A DNA stretch of 64,000 nt. Origin: Sanghuangporus weigelae (taxonomy: Eukaryota; Basidiomycota; Agaricomycetes; Hymenochaetales; Hymenochaetaceae). The notes beneath the pieces are model-generated. The model did not search any database, was not told the origin of the DNA, and saw only the letters and a program-made list of their open reading frames with translations. Below, one piece after another: positions 11,699 through 23,446 of the stretch. A program made the position numbers and the translations under genes. Each line of letters starts with the position of its first letter. The stretch's first letter is position 1. The stretch is taken from assembly GCA_033182465.1 (NCBI GenBank), contig CP137321.1, positions 2,480,001 through 2,544,000 on the forward strand. Reading direction: 5' to 3'.

Positions 11699-13317
11699 AT
11701 GACGGCCTCGTCGTCCAACCCGACTGTATATCAACCACTACCTCAAGCGCCAGACGTTTCGGACAATATACTTGATGAGGAGGAAGTGACGGAACTTGAG
11801 AGCGTTGAATCCTCACATATTGACAAACGAATTTGGTGGATTCACTTCATCTTTGGATGTGCAGTCCTTTTACCATGGAACGGTGAGCAACGCAAGGTGA
11901 CACACTACTCACCGTGTTCTAACTGAGAAACTCACCCGTGATAGTTGTTGTGACTGCAACTCCATATTTCTACTCTCAACTGTCTGGATCATCATTAAGA
12001 AGCTCGTTTAGCTCGTACCTATCTATCACCTTCACGGTGGCCAACTTCCTTTTCCTGGCACATGCCACCCTGACTTCACATCAGGTATGCTGTAATAGCT
12101 CGGTGTCTCTTGTTATAAGCTGACTATTCTGCAGTCATCACCTTCCCGGCGCATATCCGTCTCAACAGCTTGGCTAGCTGTGCTTGTCGGTCTCCTTACT
12201 CTCTCGACAACTACGTCCTTTTCACCAGGACTTTTCTTCTCATTCGTTCTTCTTAATGGCATTCTACAAGCTGGTGCGGGCTCATACCTTCAGACGGCGG
12301 TCGTGGCTGTTGCCTCGCTCTTCGGGTCTGCAACAATGCAGGCAGTCATGGCTGGTCAAGCTTTCGTTGGTGTTGTAGTCAGCGCAGTGCAGCTTCTCAG
12401 TGCTGTTGCATCTGTGCGTGCTTCTGCTTCTGCTCGTGAAGCGAATTTGAAGTACGACGAGGGCGCTGCAGAGGCTCGTGCAGCTGCCCTATCCTTCGGT
12501 TTGTCTACGTTATTCCTGTGCGTCACGATTGGGACGCAATCGTGGCTCGTCCGGATGCCCGAGTATAAGGCCGTCATGCGTCCAATTGAGCATGCAAAGA
12601 GAGACGATCAAGGTACACACAATGGGATTTTGCAGGAGAAGGGGAGAATCTTGCGAGTTGCAAAGGCGAATTTTGAATTTGAGATTGCTGTGGGCTACGT
12701 TTTTGCAGTGACTTTGGTATGTAATCTCTATTTACAAGAAGTGTCGCTGAAATTAATCTGGGTTTTAGGCTGTCTTCCCTCCTATAACGGCTTCAGTACA
12801 ACCAACCGATCCAACATCCTTTCATCCGCTCATATTCACTGCCATTCACTTCTTATTGTTCAATTTGGGCGACCTCACTGGTCGCTATCTTTGTTCAGTT
12901 CCTAGACTCCTTACTTGGTCTTCTCGCCGCTTGCTCATACTTTCACTTGTTCGAACACTATTCATTCCACTTTTCCTTCTTTGCAATGTTCAACGTCCAT
13001 CATCACTCCCTACTGTCCCAGAAGTTCCAGCCAATCTTACAGCGACAATCAGCATCACGAGATCATCCATAGGATCCGATACGTTCTTCTTCCTCTTGCT
13101 TCTGTTCTTCGGACTATCGAATGGGTATGTCTCGAGTATGTGTATGATTGCTGCGCCAAATGTCACGCACAACCCTCGCCTGCGGGGCAAAAGGGAAGAC
13201 GTCGATATTGCAGCAACCGTGGCAAGTTTCTGCCTTGTTGGCGGGCTTGCTCTTGGCGCAGCGGCGAGCTTTGTTGTCCGAGCACAGGTCTGCGGATGCA
13301 ACCCGTTCATAGAGTGA
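11699..13317 (+). CDS. Equilibrative nucleoside transporter (SLC29/ENT family)
   Basis: An acidic N-terminal cytosolic tail is followed by the ENT signature WIHFIFGCAVLLPWN, continuing after an intron with VVVTATPYFYSQLSG. About ten hydrophobic segments follow, with a central charged loop (around AREANLKYDEGAAEARA). Conserved late pieces are AVFPPITASVQPTDP, FNLGDLTGRYLCSVPRLLTW and FFGLSNGYVSSMCMIAAPN, all typical of ENT transporters such as yeast Fun26. The family moves nucleosides or nucleobases across the vacuolar or plasma membrane. Four introns were placed. The gene lies 210 bp downstream of the acyl-CoA dehydrogenase on the same strand. Confidence 0.93.
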
Positions 13318-13550
13318 TCTGCATTCGTTGGATTGTATATGTTCATTTGTCCTATTGTACTTCTCATTACTTATTGTTTGATAGAGCTTTGGGTTATAGG
13401 GCCATGATAGTAAGAGTGGTTGTCAAATTTTGGAGTGGTAATCAACGATCGATCTGCGCATTCTCAGGGCAATGTTTGCTCTCTATATTGATGATGCTAT
13501 ACATTGACAGATCTTTAATACCCGCTTTGGAGACAATAATAGCTCCTTAC

Positions 13551-15089
13551 TTAGATCAAACTCGTGAGACTCTCGGGAGGAGCGAGAGCCGGTTCACCCA
13601 GCGGCGTAACGTAGCACGAAGTCAGACCGCCTTCAACCTTAAAGTCCGTACCCTGTGAGTCGGAAAGACAGTTTATGTCAGAAAAAATGCCCGGCTTGAG
13701 ATACTTGTGATTCAATACCGTCATGTAACTACTATCATCACTTGCGACTAAAACAGACATAGAAAGCGTCTTAGCACAGGCTTCAGGGCGATCGAAGATG
13801 AAGTAAAAGAGAATGAAATGGAAGAAAAGACATACGGAAAAGAGCTCCTTTAGCGACCTCGACGGCTTCGCCGAAGCGACCCATCGGAAGATGGACGAGC
13901 CGACGTTCACGCTTCTCGGGAGTATTCAAGAAGTCCATGAGTAAAGCTTATTGTTTATTTGTTATTTCAATTAGTCGAGACGGGGTTCCGAGTGGGCGAG
14001 CCGAGCGGAGAAATTTTAATGATTGTGATTTAGAAAAGAATGAAAAATGAGATCTCTGCGAGATGACTGAAATGTTCGAGAAGGTGGATACGTACGGGTC
14101 TTTAGCGGGCCCCTGTTACGGAGGCGACGGAGGTGAATATGTGACGGAAGCAAAAGGAAGAAGAAATGAGACTTACGGGCAGATAGAGTTGAAACGGATA
14201 CCTTCTCGAGCATGGACCATCGCTAATTCTCGAGTCATAGCGAGCACGGCGCCCTGAGCATTCATTCAGTAATTTACTTCAACATTCTTCCCTGTTTTTC
14301 CAAGGACCCCAGTGCGCTCACCTTCGATGCGGTATCTTAAAAGAAATATATCTAAGGAATTTTCTTAACCCTAGGAAAAATAGAGATCTTACATGCCAGC
14401 TGAGGAGTCGCAGCACCCATTAATGCGACGAAACTTGCCGTGTTGATGACACTGCCTCCGATGCGGAGACCTTTGCTTTCGTCGACGGGATTGTTGCGCA
14501 TCGCGAGAATCGCGTACTTGCATCCCCACCATACGCCTTTGAGATTTATCTGCATAGTCAGATCCCAAATCTTCTCTTCTGTATTCAAGGCATTGTCATC
14601 TGCTGGGTGCATGATACCTGCGTTGTTGAACTACGGGAAAACAAAGTCCAAATTTCAGAAATGGATGAAACAAACATAGATCAAGGTGAGTGCAAATACC
14701 ATAATATCAAGTCTTCCGAACTCTGCGACAGCCTTATCGACTGCAGCTTTGACATCTTCCTCTTTACCAACATCTGCCTTGATACCAAGCACCTTCACGT
14801 TCGGCGTCTTCTTTGCGATCTTCGCAGCAGCTTCTTGAACAGCCTTCTCATTGATGTCTACAAGAAGAACGTTTGCCCCTTCCAGAGCAAAGAGTATTGC
14901 AGATTCAAGGCCTATGCCTCTAGAACAAACATTTTCGGTGTATTATAGGAGTCGTCGTGTATATATATGCGTTCAGATAACTTACGACGCAGCCCCTGTA
15001 ATGAGTGCAGACTAAAATGCGTAACTATTAGAATAGGAATGCATCACAGCCGGATAACAGCTCACTTTGTGCTGAAGACGGCTAGGCAT
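13551..15089 (-). CDS. Short-chain dehydrogenase/reductase (classical SDR)
   Basis: Nine or so short exons rebuild a classical SDR of about 280 residues. It begins MPSRLQHKSALITGAAS with the cofactor motif TGAASRGIG, then FNNAGIMH (NNAG), SVINTASFVALMG (catalytic Ser region), YTASK (catalytic Tyr and Lys), REGIRFNSICPGPLKTPLL, and a C-terminal MTGTDFKVEGGLTSCYVTP. The acidic residue in LLVDINEKA after the second strand favours NAD(H) over NADP(H). The family oxidises or reduces secondary alcohols and ketones; the substrate cannot be read from the sequence. One long intron (about 145 nt) separates KTP and LLMDF. Confidence 0.9.
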
Positions 15090-15612
15090 GGCGAGAAATG
15101 GCGAGCTGATTTCGAACTAGATGAGAGATTCCAAAAACATGGATATCATGATAAAGCATGATCGACGCGCCGATCATTTTATCGGGCGATACGAGGTGTT
15201 CCTCCTACCTACTAAGCAATTGAATCGGGGACGGATTGGCTAGTATGACTCAGTTTAGCACTCGATGTTCATTGAAATATAGGAGATGACTCGTCAAAAG
15301 TTTCTGTCGGAATAAAATGATTGCCTGAATTGAAAGGCAAATCCTGACACGCGTTATTTGGGTCTGTTGACAGTAAACGAGATCGTGAGAATATAATACT
15401 ATAGGAAGAGGCTTTCTGGCTTGTGATTTACACGCGTATGCGCGTTGGCCACGACTCGACTTGACTTATACGTCCGCCCTAGACCTAGAGCAGCTATATA
15501 AGAGCTATATAACTTATATTATATACCTTAGAGCTTCATACACTGCGTCTCTCTCGCCTTTTGGACTCGAACTCCAACTGTCAATGCGTTTATCTCTTCG
15601 AAGTCATCCCCG
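15090..15612. other. Divergent promoter region of the SDR and the DAG lipase
   Basis: About 520 bp without coding sequence. ACGCGT occurs at 15349-15354 and 15432-15437. A TATA-like TATATAAG lies near 15495, about 115 bp before the lipase ATG. Confidence 0.45.
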
Positions 15613-18308
15613 ATGATGTCCAATTGGGAGAAGTATTCACGCCTTGGATTGAGCGTTGCTTCCACAGCCTCTTCTGTGGGTTTCTCAGCCGCGAAGATGG
15701 GAACAACCATTGGCGTACGTATTTATATCACTTGTGTACACAGCTTGTAACCTATACTTGACAACGCACGCAGTTCGGCATAGCTCGCGGTGTGACCTCA
15801 ACCGCGGTAGGTGTTGTAGGCTATCCGTTCGGTGTCGGCCCGTTACTGGGGGGCGCAGGTATGTCATCCTACAGCAATAACAGTGTTCTCTACTGAGGTT
15901 GAACATACTTAGTTTCCGGCGCGTTCTCGTTAGCTGAACAGGTTGCCTTAACTCCCATCCTGCTGGGGGAAACACTGACGTCCACAACGCTGGTCGCTGC
16001 TGCGTCGTCTATAGACGTATTAAGTGCAATATTCCCTGGTAGCGACGAGGCATCTTTCTCGCTTGCCTCGTTCGTCTCACTCGTCAGGCGGGAATGGAAC
16101 GAACCGTCTTACAGTAGCCAACTACCACCTGAACGGTACAGCGTTACGGAGATTGCGCTAGCACTCGTGGCCTGGGGCGCTTTACAAGGTGTAACGCACG
16201 AATGGAAAGAGAGAAATTGGTTCCACATCCTCAAGGAAATTAATGTCGATGATATTGAAGATAGCAACTCGAATTCGGATGTGATGGGGATCAGGGAACG
16301 ATCGGAATCTCGGATCAGGATAACGAGTGACATGACTCGCAGAAACTTGGGACAGATTATTACGGCTGAGATTGAGGACGTGGAACCGACCTCAGACCGT
16401 CTTATTCGTCCTCAAGGGACTTCATCGCGGTCACCTTCTTTCGTATCGCAAAATAGACTCAAATCGAATCTACGTCGTCTATCGAAGATGGTGCTTGCTG
16501 GCTACGGTGGTGCAGGGCTTCTATTTTTTGGTGTATCTCTCAATCCGCCAGCTCCACCCCCTAATCCCATGGTTTCCAACCCTCGGCACGCTAATGCAAA
16601 CACTCCAGAAGAGCATTTACTCGCTGATACAGTCGACGCTGCGGAACGGGAGGCTTCTTCGACTTCTCGCTATCCAGCACCAGCTCCTGGGTCTATATCT
16701 AAGTATTCATGGTGGAATGTTCTACTTGGACGGCACGACCGGGACATATTCGAAGGATACGCGTTCACTCCGGCGACCGTGCGGGAAAGCTCGAACCGCC
16801 GACGGAAACGTGGCTCGAAGATTCAGGAAAAGCCGGCGACTATTGTCGTTGGTGCAGAGAGGCATATGCCGCGCTTCTGGGTTCTGACTGACCACGGACG
16901 AAGACAGGTTGTTCTCGTTCTGCGAGGGACAATGTCACTAAATGAGCTCGCCGTTGACCTCACATGTGACCCAGCGCCGTTTTCTCCTGCAAACCCAGAC
17001 GATTCATTAGAAGATGTGCTCGAAGATGATCAGAAGAACGATGAGGACAATCCAACTGTCTCAATGCCAGGCGCGCTGCCATTCCCTACCATAAAAGTGC
17101 CGCCGAAAATAACTCGCAAGAGAAGAGAGTCAATTACATCAAGCGAGGGCTCAGAACGAGAGACTTACAATGTTCATGGGGGAATGTTGCGCATGGCGCA
17201 AGTAATGGGTGCAAAAGGAAAGCCCGTCCATTGTGCTGTTCAAGAGGCGCTGTACAAGAATAAAGGCTACGGTACGGATCTTGACTATTTTGAAATTCAG
17301 GAGACTAATTTCCTTCTCAGAACTGGTCTTAACCGGGCATAGTTTGGGCGCGGGTGTCGCTGCTCTTCTAGCTTTAGTAAGTCTTCCTTGATACTTGGAT
17401 AATTTCATGTCTAACCCTAGCTACAGACCTGGGCAAACCCAGAAACTTGTCTTACTGTACTTTCCAGTGGTCTTCCTGTCGGACGTAGAGTTTCTGCATA
17501 CTGCTTTGCGCCACCGTATGTAATCCCGGAGGACCCCATCGATATCCTGTCTGATAAGCTTTTCTTATAGTTGTCTCGTTTCACCCGCCTTGTCCGGCCT
17601 CTCACAACGGTTAATCACCTCATTCACCCATTCGCATGACGTTGTTTCAAGGTTATCACTCGGTTCTGTGCGAGATATGAACGCCGTTGCGGCTTGGCTC
17701 TGTGAGGCGAACAAGGGCGGCAGTGACGAGGGATACGCTGCGGTAACAAAACGCGCGTTGAAGTGGCGCGCGGGGTATGGAAGACCTGAGGATCCCGACT
17801 GGGTAAGCATTGCACCCGAATCATTTTGTTCAACGCTTTGTTCCGGTTTCATGAAAGAGGATCGCAACTCACTTCAAGCATTGAACTTTTCAATCATTCA
17901 TTTCTCTTCTGTGGCTTTATGCTTTGTTCGGCGTTCATGCGCTCATGTGGTTGCTTTATATTGCAGTTCCTCTCCATGAGGAAAACATTAGAGGCGAATA
18001 TGGTAATGGCCGACTTGTTTCCACCGGGACGGGTGCTATGGGCGATACGGGATGGTGATTTGGACCCATCTCATCGCCTATCTGCTAACACGGGAACTTC
18101 GGAAAGTGCCAGTAATGCAGAAAACAAAGTTAGGCTATTTGACGTGCTGGATGTCGAGAAGATGTTCGGGCAGATAATCTTCGCTCGGGATATGTTAAGG
18201 TGAGTGATTCGCCACTGAAGCAAAGTTCTCTGGTGACAAATGTTTGCATTGGAAATTAGTTCGCATCTCCCTCATCAATACGATCGGGTTCTGCACGAGC
18301 TACTATAA
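15613..18308 (+). CDS. Membrane-anchored diacylglycerol lipase (lipase class 3)
   Basis: The N-terminal part has hydrophobic, glycine-rich segments (GFGIARGVTSTAVGVVGYPF and GAFSLAEQVALTPILLGETL). A long variable region follows, then the alpha/beta-hydrolase core: RQVVLVLRGTMSLNELAVDL (oxyanion strand), NVHGGMLRMAQVM, and the nucleophile elbow LVLTGHSLGAGVAALLAL. The catalytic Asp is in SFTHSHDVVSRLS and a His candidate is in the last exon (SSHLPHQYDRVL). This is the layout of sn-1-specific diacylglycerol lipases, which release monoacylglycerol and fatty acid. The start at 15613 (MMSNWEK) follows a TATA-like box. The penultimate intron (~165 nt, from 17802) is longer than usual. The protein is about 790 residues. 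Confidence 0.88.
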
Positions 18309-18570
18309 GCTGTATAGTTATCTTACACTGCTCTTTTGTAACGGCATTTTCCTAGACCTATAGATCGCAAACTGTATCCTTACTTGTAAAGCACTTCTTC
18401 GTCACTTTTGATATTCCGCCTCCATAATACCTATGATAACCTTTGACTGTAGTTTATACTAGTGAATGACGGGTAGAACGAGAAGGACCAAATTGTTTGC
18501 AAACACATGAAAAAGCAATTCGACAAGACAAAGGTTGCGAGAAGCCAGTGAACATTAATGCCGTAAAACG

Positions 18571-18998
18571 TTAATCTTGCTCCGTCTGATCTCGTTTCCG
18601 GTAACGTATGCCACGTTCGTTGAGCTCTTGCTCGACATCGTCTGGAATGTGTCCTTTGACGCGCACAGCGTACATTCCACGAACATATTTTGCTACGATG
18701 CACACCAACTTTAGCCACCGTAGTCTCCAAATAAATGAAAGAGCGTACATGTTCGTTGCCATCGAGCAACCCAGCTCGCCTCTGGGTCAATAGCAGCAAT
18801 AACGCCTTCGAAGTGGGTGGTTGTGCATGATAGCACGCGGTCGGACGACTGCTTCATTTGCATGATTTCTTCGCAGTTTGGGCATCCATTGCGCTTGAAA
18901 TCAGCGGGGCTCTGGATGATGGAACAGAGTAAGCAGGCGCGTAGCTGTCGTGCGCGTGCATTGGATGGGATAGATGCTGTTGGAGCGGCGTCGGTCAT
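18571..18998 (-). CDS. SPT4: Transcription elongation factor Spt4
   Basis: Two exons joined across one intron encode a small protein of about 120 residues. After a short N-terminal tail it reads RQLRACLLCSIIQSPADFKR, then NGCPNCEEIM; the two CxxC pairs form the Spt4 zinc finger. DPEASWVARWQRTSKYVRGM is created by the splice, and it ends in VRVKGHIPDDVEQELNERGI and RYRKRDQTEQD. Spt4 pairs with the NGN domain of Spt5 (DSIF) to hold RNA polymerase II on chromatin during elongation. It is head to head with HEM25 (174 bp apart) and tail to tail with the lipase. Confidence 0.95.
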
Positions 18999-19172
18999 CG
19001 TGCAGCACGAATGTGAACGAAAAGATGATGGTGGTCAGTGAGAGAGACGTGATTAAAGAAAGATCTTGAGATCGACATTGATCTTCAATGTCTGATCGAC
19101 GCTGACTCGGACTTGGATGTATTTTTCGTCGTTTCGTTCCCATTTCTCACTAACCACGATCATCTATGAGCA

Positions 19173-20544
19173 ATGTCGGGCAACACTTGTTGTCAGGTAT
19201 GCATTTTCTTGCTCTCAATTAGATGGCATATGAATCATCTCTACAGGAGCGCTTTCAGGATTTGCTTCAACTGTTTTGCTTCAACCATGTTCGTGTCGAC
19301 ATTTCGGTCGAATGACATGGAGTTCTAACAGAATTTCCTTAGTCGACCTCCTGAAAACCCGGCTTCAACAACGAGATGGGAGAGTGGATCTTCGGTGTGC
19401 TAAATCTTGAGAAGTCACAACGTTAACGCTCAACTATTCTCAAGTCAGAAAGGCAGTGTTATAAGAGTCACAAAAAATGTGATTGCCTCGGACGGTTTTG
19501 TTGGCTTATGGCGCGGAACTGTGCCGTCGTTATTCAGGTGTGCTGGAAGGCTTCTTTGTTAGAAAGCCATTTAGTGTTTTGACTTAGGAATGTCCCTGGC
19601 GTAGCACTTTACATGACTAGCTTGTCGCAAGTTCGGACTGCCATGACAAAAACTTCGCTATTCGTTGCGACAAGACCGGCATCTGGTACCCCTTCAAATG
19701 GCGGCTCCGTGTTGCCCAAACTTTCCAGTCATGGAAACTTGCTTGCTGGAGCTTTCGCGCGAGTGGCTGTTGGATTTATCCTAAATCCACTTTCTGTAAT
19801 AAAGGCTCGTTTCGAGGTATGTTGATGCATTTTTCTTGCAATAGTTTTACAAGTCATATTTACGGGACTCGTTGTAGAGTGACATCTATCGCTCGCAGTA
19901 TAACTCCTTCCCTCGTGCTGTTGCAATGATTTTCCGCGCTGGGCCAAAGGAGCTATTCAAGGGATTCGTGCCTTCTGCGATGCGCGACGCGCCATACGCA
20001 GGTATTTTCGTTGCTACATACGAAAGCATTAAGCGATATACCTGTGAGCAATCTCGAGAAGCAAACTTCCATCAATGGACCAGTAACAAGTTGTCACCCA
20101 GCCAATTTGTCTGGATCATCGTCCGTCTTGTCGTCCACAGCGGTCCATACAGTATCGGCAGGTAGCGCCGGTGCTTTAGCCACGCTTGCGACACATCCAT
20201 TTGACGTCGTTAAGGCATGTCATCGCCCGTCTACCCTTCAGCCCTGTTGCTCACTTAGCTTACAGACAAAAGTGCAAGTCCGGCAAGAAGACCGATATCA
20301 AGGTCTTGCAAGGACAATCCGCACAATTTGGCAGGCAAGCAGACAAGTGTGCTTGAAATTTGTCCCTCATACATACTAAATGTTCTTTATGCAGCAACGT
20401 GGAATTTCTGGTTTCTTTGACGGGGCATCTCTGCGAGTATCACGCAAGATATTCAGCTCCGCAATTGGATGGGCCGTATATGAAGGTCTACTTATGGTTT
20501 TGTACAATGCTGATAAGAAGAACGACTCTGATTCACGGACGTGA
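19173..20544 (+). CDS. HEM25: Mitochondrial glycine carrier Hem25 (SLC25A38)
   Basis: The three carrier repeats are visible: LQPFDLLKTRLQQRDG in repeat 1, LNPLSVIKARFESDIYRSQY with AMRDAPYAGIFVATYES in repeat 2, and THPFDVVKTKVQVRQEDRYQ with SAIGWAVYEGLLM in repeat 3. The odd second signature (LNPLSVIKARFE) with the RDAPYAG block is specific to SLC25A38/Hem25, which imports glycine into the matrix for haem synthesis. Joining repeats 2 and 3 in frame needs a short 40-nt intron (20044-20083). Two introns use GC rather than GT donors: 20215-20265 after DVVK and 20335-20394 after IWQ. The gene is divergent from SPT4. Confidence 0.92.
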
Positions 20545-21041
20545 AATTGATTTCTTGCCTGTTTCGTAATGACCTTACAATATCAAAAGGTCTACCACGT
20601 GATCGCGATGTGGTTCTCTAACTTCAAGAACAAGAACAAAGGGAAGATATTCGTACTCTAATACTCATTATGCCCAGATATCCCGTTGATAGGCTTCTGT
20701 CGAAGACTGGCTAAACAGGACTACGTGATGGAAAGAGGAAAGCTTTCTGTCTACGACAAATGAAGAATTTGGAAGCGGCCTGGTACTACTAGTCACCAAT
20801 AACGCTGAATTATGATAATTCGTCGGCATCCCAGAGAAATGACTGTGTCTGATAGCGAAATCTTAGTCGTCTGCGCTGGTGTTACAGGCTAGCTCAATTG
20901 AGAATCCTCGCTTAACCATTTCGGACGGTTGACAAGTCCCCCTTCCCTTTTTCCCCTTCCGTTCTCTTGCACCAGCCAGGCCGTTCAGTCTCGATCCTTC
21001 TCTCGTCTTTCATCTCTACCATCTATCGTTCAATTGTAGCA
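20545..21041. other. Intergenic region, nothing recognised
   Basis: About 500 bp. It holds a pyrimidine-rich stretch at 20938-21030 that looks like the leader of the following gene. No other feature was seen. Confidence 0.4.
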
Positions 21042-23376
21042 ATGGACAAAGGCCAGAACGTGTCATCTGAGCTGGCAGCTCTGAAAGAGGAGGTCGAGCG
21101 ACTCCGAGCTCAGAATCAGCGGAAATAGCCCAGATACACCGCTTGCAGTGCCAGTTGGAAATAGAAACCTCGACGAAGGATCTCTTGAAGAAGGAACTCG
21201 ATCGCTATTATTATCATCTCGAACACGAGTGCATGGGCACCAAGAGCAGTGCCTCAGAACTCGTTGGTAATACGAATGGTCTGCAAACCCAAACAGCAGT
21301 TCGAGAAACGTCTGTTTCCGACGCCCTTTCTCCAGATACTGGCCTTGTTGAGAAGGACGTAGATATGCAAGTGAGTAATGAATGCATCTCTGATATATTT
21401 AATACATGTTGACACGGACGGTCGGATGCAGTCTGCAGAAGCGATTGCGTCACCAACAGAACTAGGAAGGCCTCTGAGCCTGGACCGCACGCCTACAATG
21501 GTGCCAAAATTTGTTGGGACCAACCGAGATAGTACTGAACGCCTTTTTTCTGCAGGCTGGAATAGCTTCAGAACCATCGTCCGTCAAGGTGAAGAAGGAA
21601 AGGATAGACCTCGGCCTCATAGATCTGTGTGATGATGGGTCCGATCTCCAAGAGCCCATACAAACGCAACATCGCGCCGAGGAAGCGCCTCATGAGACGT
21701 CATCGAATGGGGAAGTTATCATGTCCACCTATGGGTCTATTCCGGAAACACCTTCCTCCGTTGCGAAAGACGACAGTCAGTTCGCAGATTCGGACGAGGA
21801 GGATGAGCTGGACGAGTCCCCAAACGTGAGTACCCGTAACAGATCAAAGTGCAACTCCCATAGATTGATCGTCCATAGGAGGGCCAAACTCATACGGTGT
21901 ATAACACCAAAGAGCCATACACGCCTACGGTATCCCAGAAGAAACAATGACCAGACAGGACTGAACCAGTGACCATACCAGACTCATCCGATGGACGGCA
22001 CAATGCCTTGTCAATTAAGGAGGTCAATAAGCATACTGATGGGAAGGCTCTGGGACCAGCAGCCTCAACTGTATCACCTGCGTGTAGAGAACGCCAAGGC
22101 GCCTGCACTTCTAATGTTGCAAAAGACACTGGAGAGGCTAAACAGTCTGAGACCTTGCTACAAGAGCAGGTTAGAAATGATGGGCCGAAAAAGACCTTAG
22201 GTGTGAGTACTCTTAATGCTCCGTAGTGGTTTACAATGGACCTTGGTTGTTCCTAGCCTGAAAAAAAACAAACTCGATACTTACGAGCCTCGGCATCATC
22301 TGCTCGGGATGTGAACATTAACTTAGCGTCAAAACCTGATATCTTTGATGACTGGGATAATGCTATCATGCTGAACCAGATCAATCAACGCCATTTCGCT
22401 ATGTTACACCTCCAGTATCCCTCATTCAATTTGTTTCCCAGTGACTTGCTGCAGGAAGGTAACGTAACAAACCTCAGAAGCACTTTGCAGGTCGAACCTA
22501 ATGGAAGGAAAAGGGAACAATTCCTTGTCGAATTCGGTAGCCCAGAGCTTAAGGATTATACCCATATGTTCATTCCACGTCCAGACTGGTATCAGTTTCT
22601 GCCTCCGCATCCTATGGCTCCAGGCCTTTACTATGCTCTCGGAATACCGACTGTCTTCTTCACGGACATACCAACACATGAGGTTATTCTCATTTCAAAG
22701 TTCAATGCCAGATACCATGTTTTTGGCCAGTACAAGTTTGTTTTATCACCCGAGCCATTAAGCATCAAAGATGCAATGTGCATCATGAAGTGTGTGAGTA
22801 ATACATCTTGCTTATGTATGTCTTACAGATGAATGTCTTACACAACATTGTAGTGTGGAAGACGCATGGCCTTTGATGTTTTTGAAATACATGGAATTTC
22901 AAGGGCGATTTTATCCGGCGTGAATAAAGATGTTCTTTTTTCGAACCAGATACCCATCTTATCAAGCTGGGCAAAACAGAAGGACCCTCCTGCCTTTCCT
23001 ATCCTGAACGAGCAATTGTACACGGAGATAGAGTTTCTTGTAAGCCAGGGTATTCTTGTAAGGCATCCTTGGTTTGCTACTCCTGTAATTTGCTGAATGA
23101 AGGTGAATCCAGGAAGTTCGCGTCTGGGGCATGCAATGCATTGCGTATAGCGATGCCCTGCTCAAATTCTTTTTGGATAAGAAACAATTGGTGAAAGCGA
23201 TACCGCACTTCACGAAATCAATGCCTGCGCCCCCGATACCCACATTGGCGAACTCCAAGAAGCGCGGAAGGCATCAGCAATCTGCAAGCGAGCCCTGCGA
23301 CGAGTCGAGTACCTCAGACGGTGCTGACGAAGCTCTCGAGACTCCAAGTCACAAGCAACGGCGGGTGGAAAATTGA
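21042..23376 (+). pseudogene. Lineage-specific nuclear-type protein family, copy 1 (damaged)
   Basis: It starts MDKGQNVSSELAALKEEVER, a coiled coil like that of copy 3 at 59015-60685. An acidic low-complexity middle follows, then a conserved block with PMAPGLYYALGIP, and a last exon (from about 23114) with VWGMQCIAYSDALLKFF and a basic tail ending HKQRRVEN. Exons of the conserved half join cleanly. The reading frame is interrupted twice in the variable half: a TAG at 21126-21128 where the coiled coil continues in another frame, and a TGA at 21957-21959 between SQKKQ and PDRTEPV. It is therefore probably a pseudogene, unless splicing that I could not see removes both. The family resembles a basidiomycete-only family of unknown function (possibly DUF6697, named from memory). 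I assign no function. Confidence 0.5.
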
Positions 23377-23446
23377 CGGGTTATCCAGCATTCCAAAGAT
23401 ACTTCGTCGTTATACTCGCTTTTGTCCGTAATCTATACATTTCTGT

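Noticed and set aside
20044-20163. Reading straight through from repeat 2 of HEM25 to a stop near 20163
   Set aside because: It would lose the third carrier repeat; a 40-nt GT-AG intron restores the frame to THPFDVVK.
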